Positions 6,453-6,869 of a stretch of DNA of 6,869 nt are shown here, in pieces. The first letter of the stretch is position 1, and each line of letters begins with the position of its first letter. Source of the DNA: Acidobacteriota bacterium (GTDB taxonomy: Bacteria > Acidobacteriota > Terriglobia > Acidiferrales > UBA7541); contig QHYP01000117.1 in NCBI GenBank assembly GCA_003224195.1, forward strand, positions 1 through 6,869. Reading direction: 5' to 3'. The translations under genes and the position numbers were made by a program. Under the pieces are notes generated by a model. That model searched no databases, was not told the origin of the DNA, and worked only from the letters and a program-made list of their open reading frames with translations.

Positions 6453-6461
6453 ATGATACCA
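6453..6461 (-). promoter_or_regulatory. Extended -10 promoter element immediately before the LON-domain gene
   Basis: On the - strand TGG TATCAT matches the extended -10 consensus (TGn TATAAT) with one mismatch. No good -35 is present 17 nt upstream, which extended -10 promoters can tolerate. The hexamer ends 5 nt before the ATG at 6447, so transcription would start at about 6445-6447. The mRNA would then begin at that ATG, or about 7 nt before the second ATG at 6438. No Shine-Dalgarno site is seen for either. Confidence 0.4.
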
Positions 6462-6514
6462 AACGCGGGCATAATTTTGGGCACTCGTGTTCCCACGTGG
6501 CTAGGGAAAGAATA

Positions 6515-6844
6515 TTACCCGAGCTCGGCGAGGAGCGCCTCCATCTCCGACCGAGCGTGCAGGTTTCCCGATTCGGCCGCGGCTGCGATACCAGCCTTCA
6601 GGATTCGTTTCGCTTCCTGCGGCTGCGCTTCACGAGCGAGGAGTTGTCCGTACATAAGGTAAGCGGGCACATACCCCGGGTTGAATTCAAGGAGCTTGCG
6701 AAATTGATCCGCTGCAGCGCTGGCGTCACCTGAGTTCATGCACTCCAGCGCCAGCCCATAGCGCGAGAAAGCATCGGCTGGCTGCTTGGCGACGAATTCT
6801 TCAAGCGTTTGCCGGCGTGTTTTCTTTTGTGGAGCGTTTGTCAC
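6515..6844 (-). CDS. Small tetratricopeptide-repeat (TPR) protein
   Basis: This 109-residue soluble protein consists of a basic, polar N-terminus (about 1-14), two TPR units and a short capping helix. TPR 1 covers about 24-57 (ADAFSRYGLALECMNSGD, then ADQFRKLLEFNP). TPR 2 covers about 58-91 (YVPAYLMYGQLLA, then AKRILKAGI). The spacing of small and aromatic residues and the closing proline of unit 1 follow the TPR pattern. Such proteins act as binding scaffolds, and the partner is unknown. There is no signal peptide or membrane segment. The start is GTG; no other plausible start codon exists before the repeats. A perfect TATAAT lies 7 nt upstream. It is the first gene of the - strand run in this window and may be co-transcribed with the LON-domain gene 67 bp downstream, although that gene has its own candidate promoter. 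Confidence 0.8.
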   Translation of the reverse strand: MTNAPQKKTRRQTLEEFVAKQPADAFSRYGLALECMNSGDASAAADQFRKLLEFNPGYVPAYLMYGQLLAREAQPQEAKRILKAGIAAAAESGNLHARSEMEALLAELG

Positions 6845-6851
6845 CTCTCGT

Positions 6852-6857
6852 ATTATA
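6852..6857 (-). promoter_or_regulatory. Consensus -10 box next to the GTG start of the TPR gene
   Basis: A perfect TATAAT on the - strand is separated from the GTG at 6844 by the 7 nt ACGAGAG. With normal spacing, transcription would start at about 6844-6846, giving a leader of 0-2 nt. The matching -35 would fall at about 6875-6880, beyond the window, so it cannot be checked here. The GAGAG directly abutting GTG is too close to act as a normal ribosome site. Confidence 0.55.
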
Positions 6858-6869
6858 GCGGGCGCTGCG

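Noticed and set aside
6490..6508. CCACGTGG palindrome (6493-6500) and overlapping TTCCC/GGGAA inverted repeat just after the TPR stop.
   Set aside because: The stems are short, mutually exclusive and lack a T-run, so I cannot support a terminator or operator; chance is a fair explanation.

Overview
The window holds eight protein-coding genes and no RNA gene, insertion sequence, CRISPR array or phage gene that I can recognise. Base composition is moderately GC-rich by eye. Several genes (the small two-helix membrane protein, the lysine/arginine-rich miniature protein, the cytoplasmic TlpA-like thioredoxin, the AAA+/VWA pair and the short TPR protein) resemble types I associate with Acidobacteriota. 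That assignment is inference from gene style, not from a marker gene. The piece looks chromosomal.

Layout. Positions 1-175 show no gene. On the + strand lie a glucarate-dehydratase-like member of the enolase superfamily (176-1420), a small membrane protein of unknown function (1514-1945) and a 60-residue very basic protein (2054-2236). A perfect 8-bp inverted repeat (2253-2270) sits where transcription from the two strands converges and is probably a terminator. Everything to its right is on the - strand. In transcription order these genes are a two-repeat TPR protein (6844-6515), a stand-alone LON substrate-binding-domain protein (6447-5815), a MoxR/ChlI-type AAA+ ATPase (5709-4216), a VWA-domain protein with an intact MIDAS (4160-2886) and a thioredoxin-fold protein with a CPVC active site (2777-2283).

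How the genes may work together. The AAA+ and VWA genes are adjacent, co-oriented and 55 bp apart. This is the usual arrangement of a MoxR-VWA or chelatase-like I/D pair, in which the ATPase hexamer remodels a target and the VWA protein binds target or metal. This ATPase carries a four-cysteine insert that could bind zinc or an iron-sulfur cluster. The neighbouring LON-domain, TPR and thioredoxin-fold proteins suggest, without proving it, a protein-quality or metalloprotein-maturation theme. The enolase-superfamily gene points to sugar-acid catabolism and looks unrelated to the - strand cluster.

Expression signals. The TPR gene has a perfect TATAAT 7 nt before its GTG start. The LON gene has an extended -10 element (TGG TATCAT) 5 nt before its likely ATG. 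Both arrangements predict leaderless or nearly leaderless transcripts. The most notable points are the AAA+/VWA pair with its cysteine cluster and these two start-proximal promoters.
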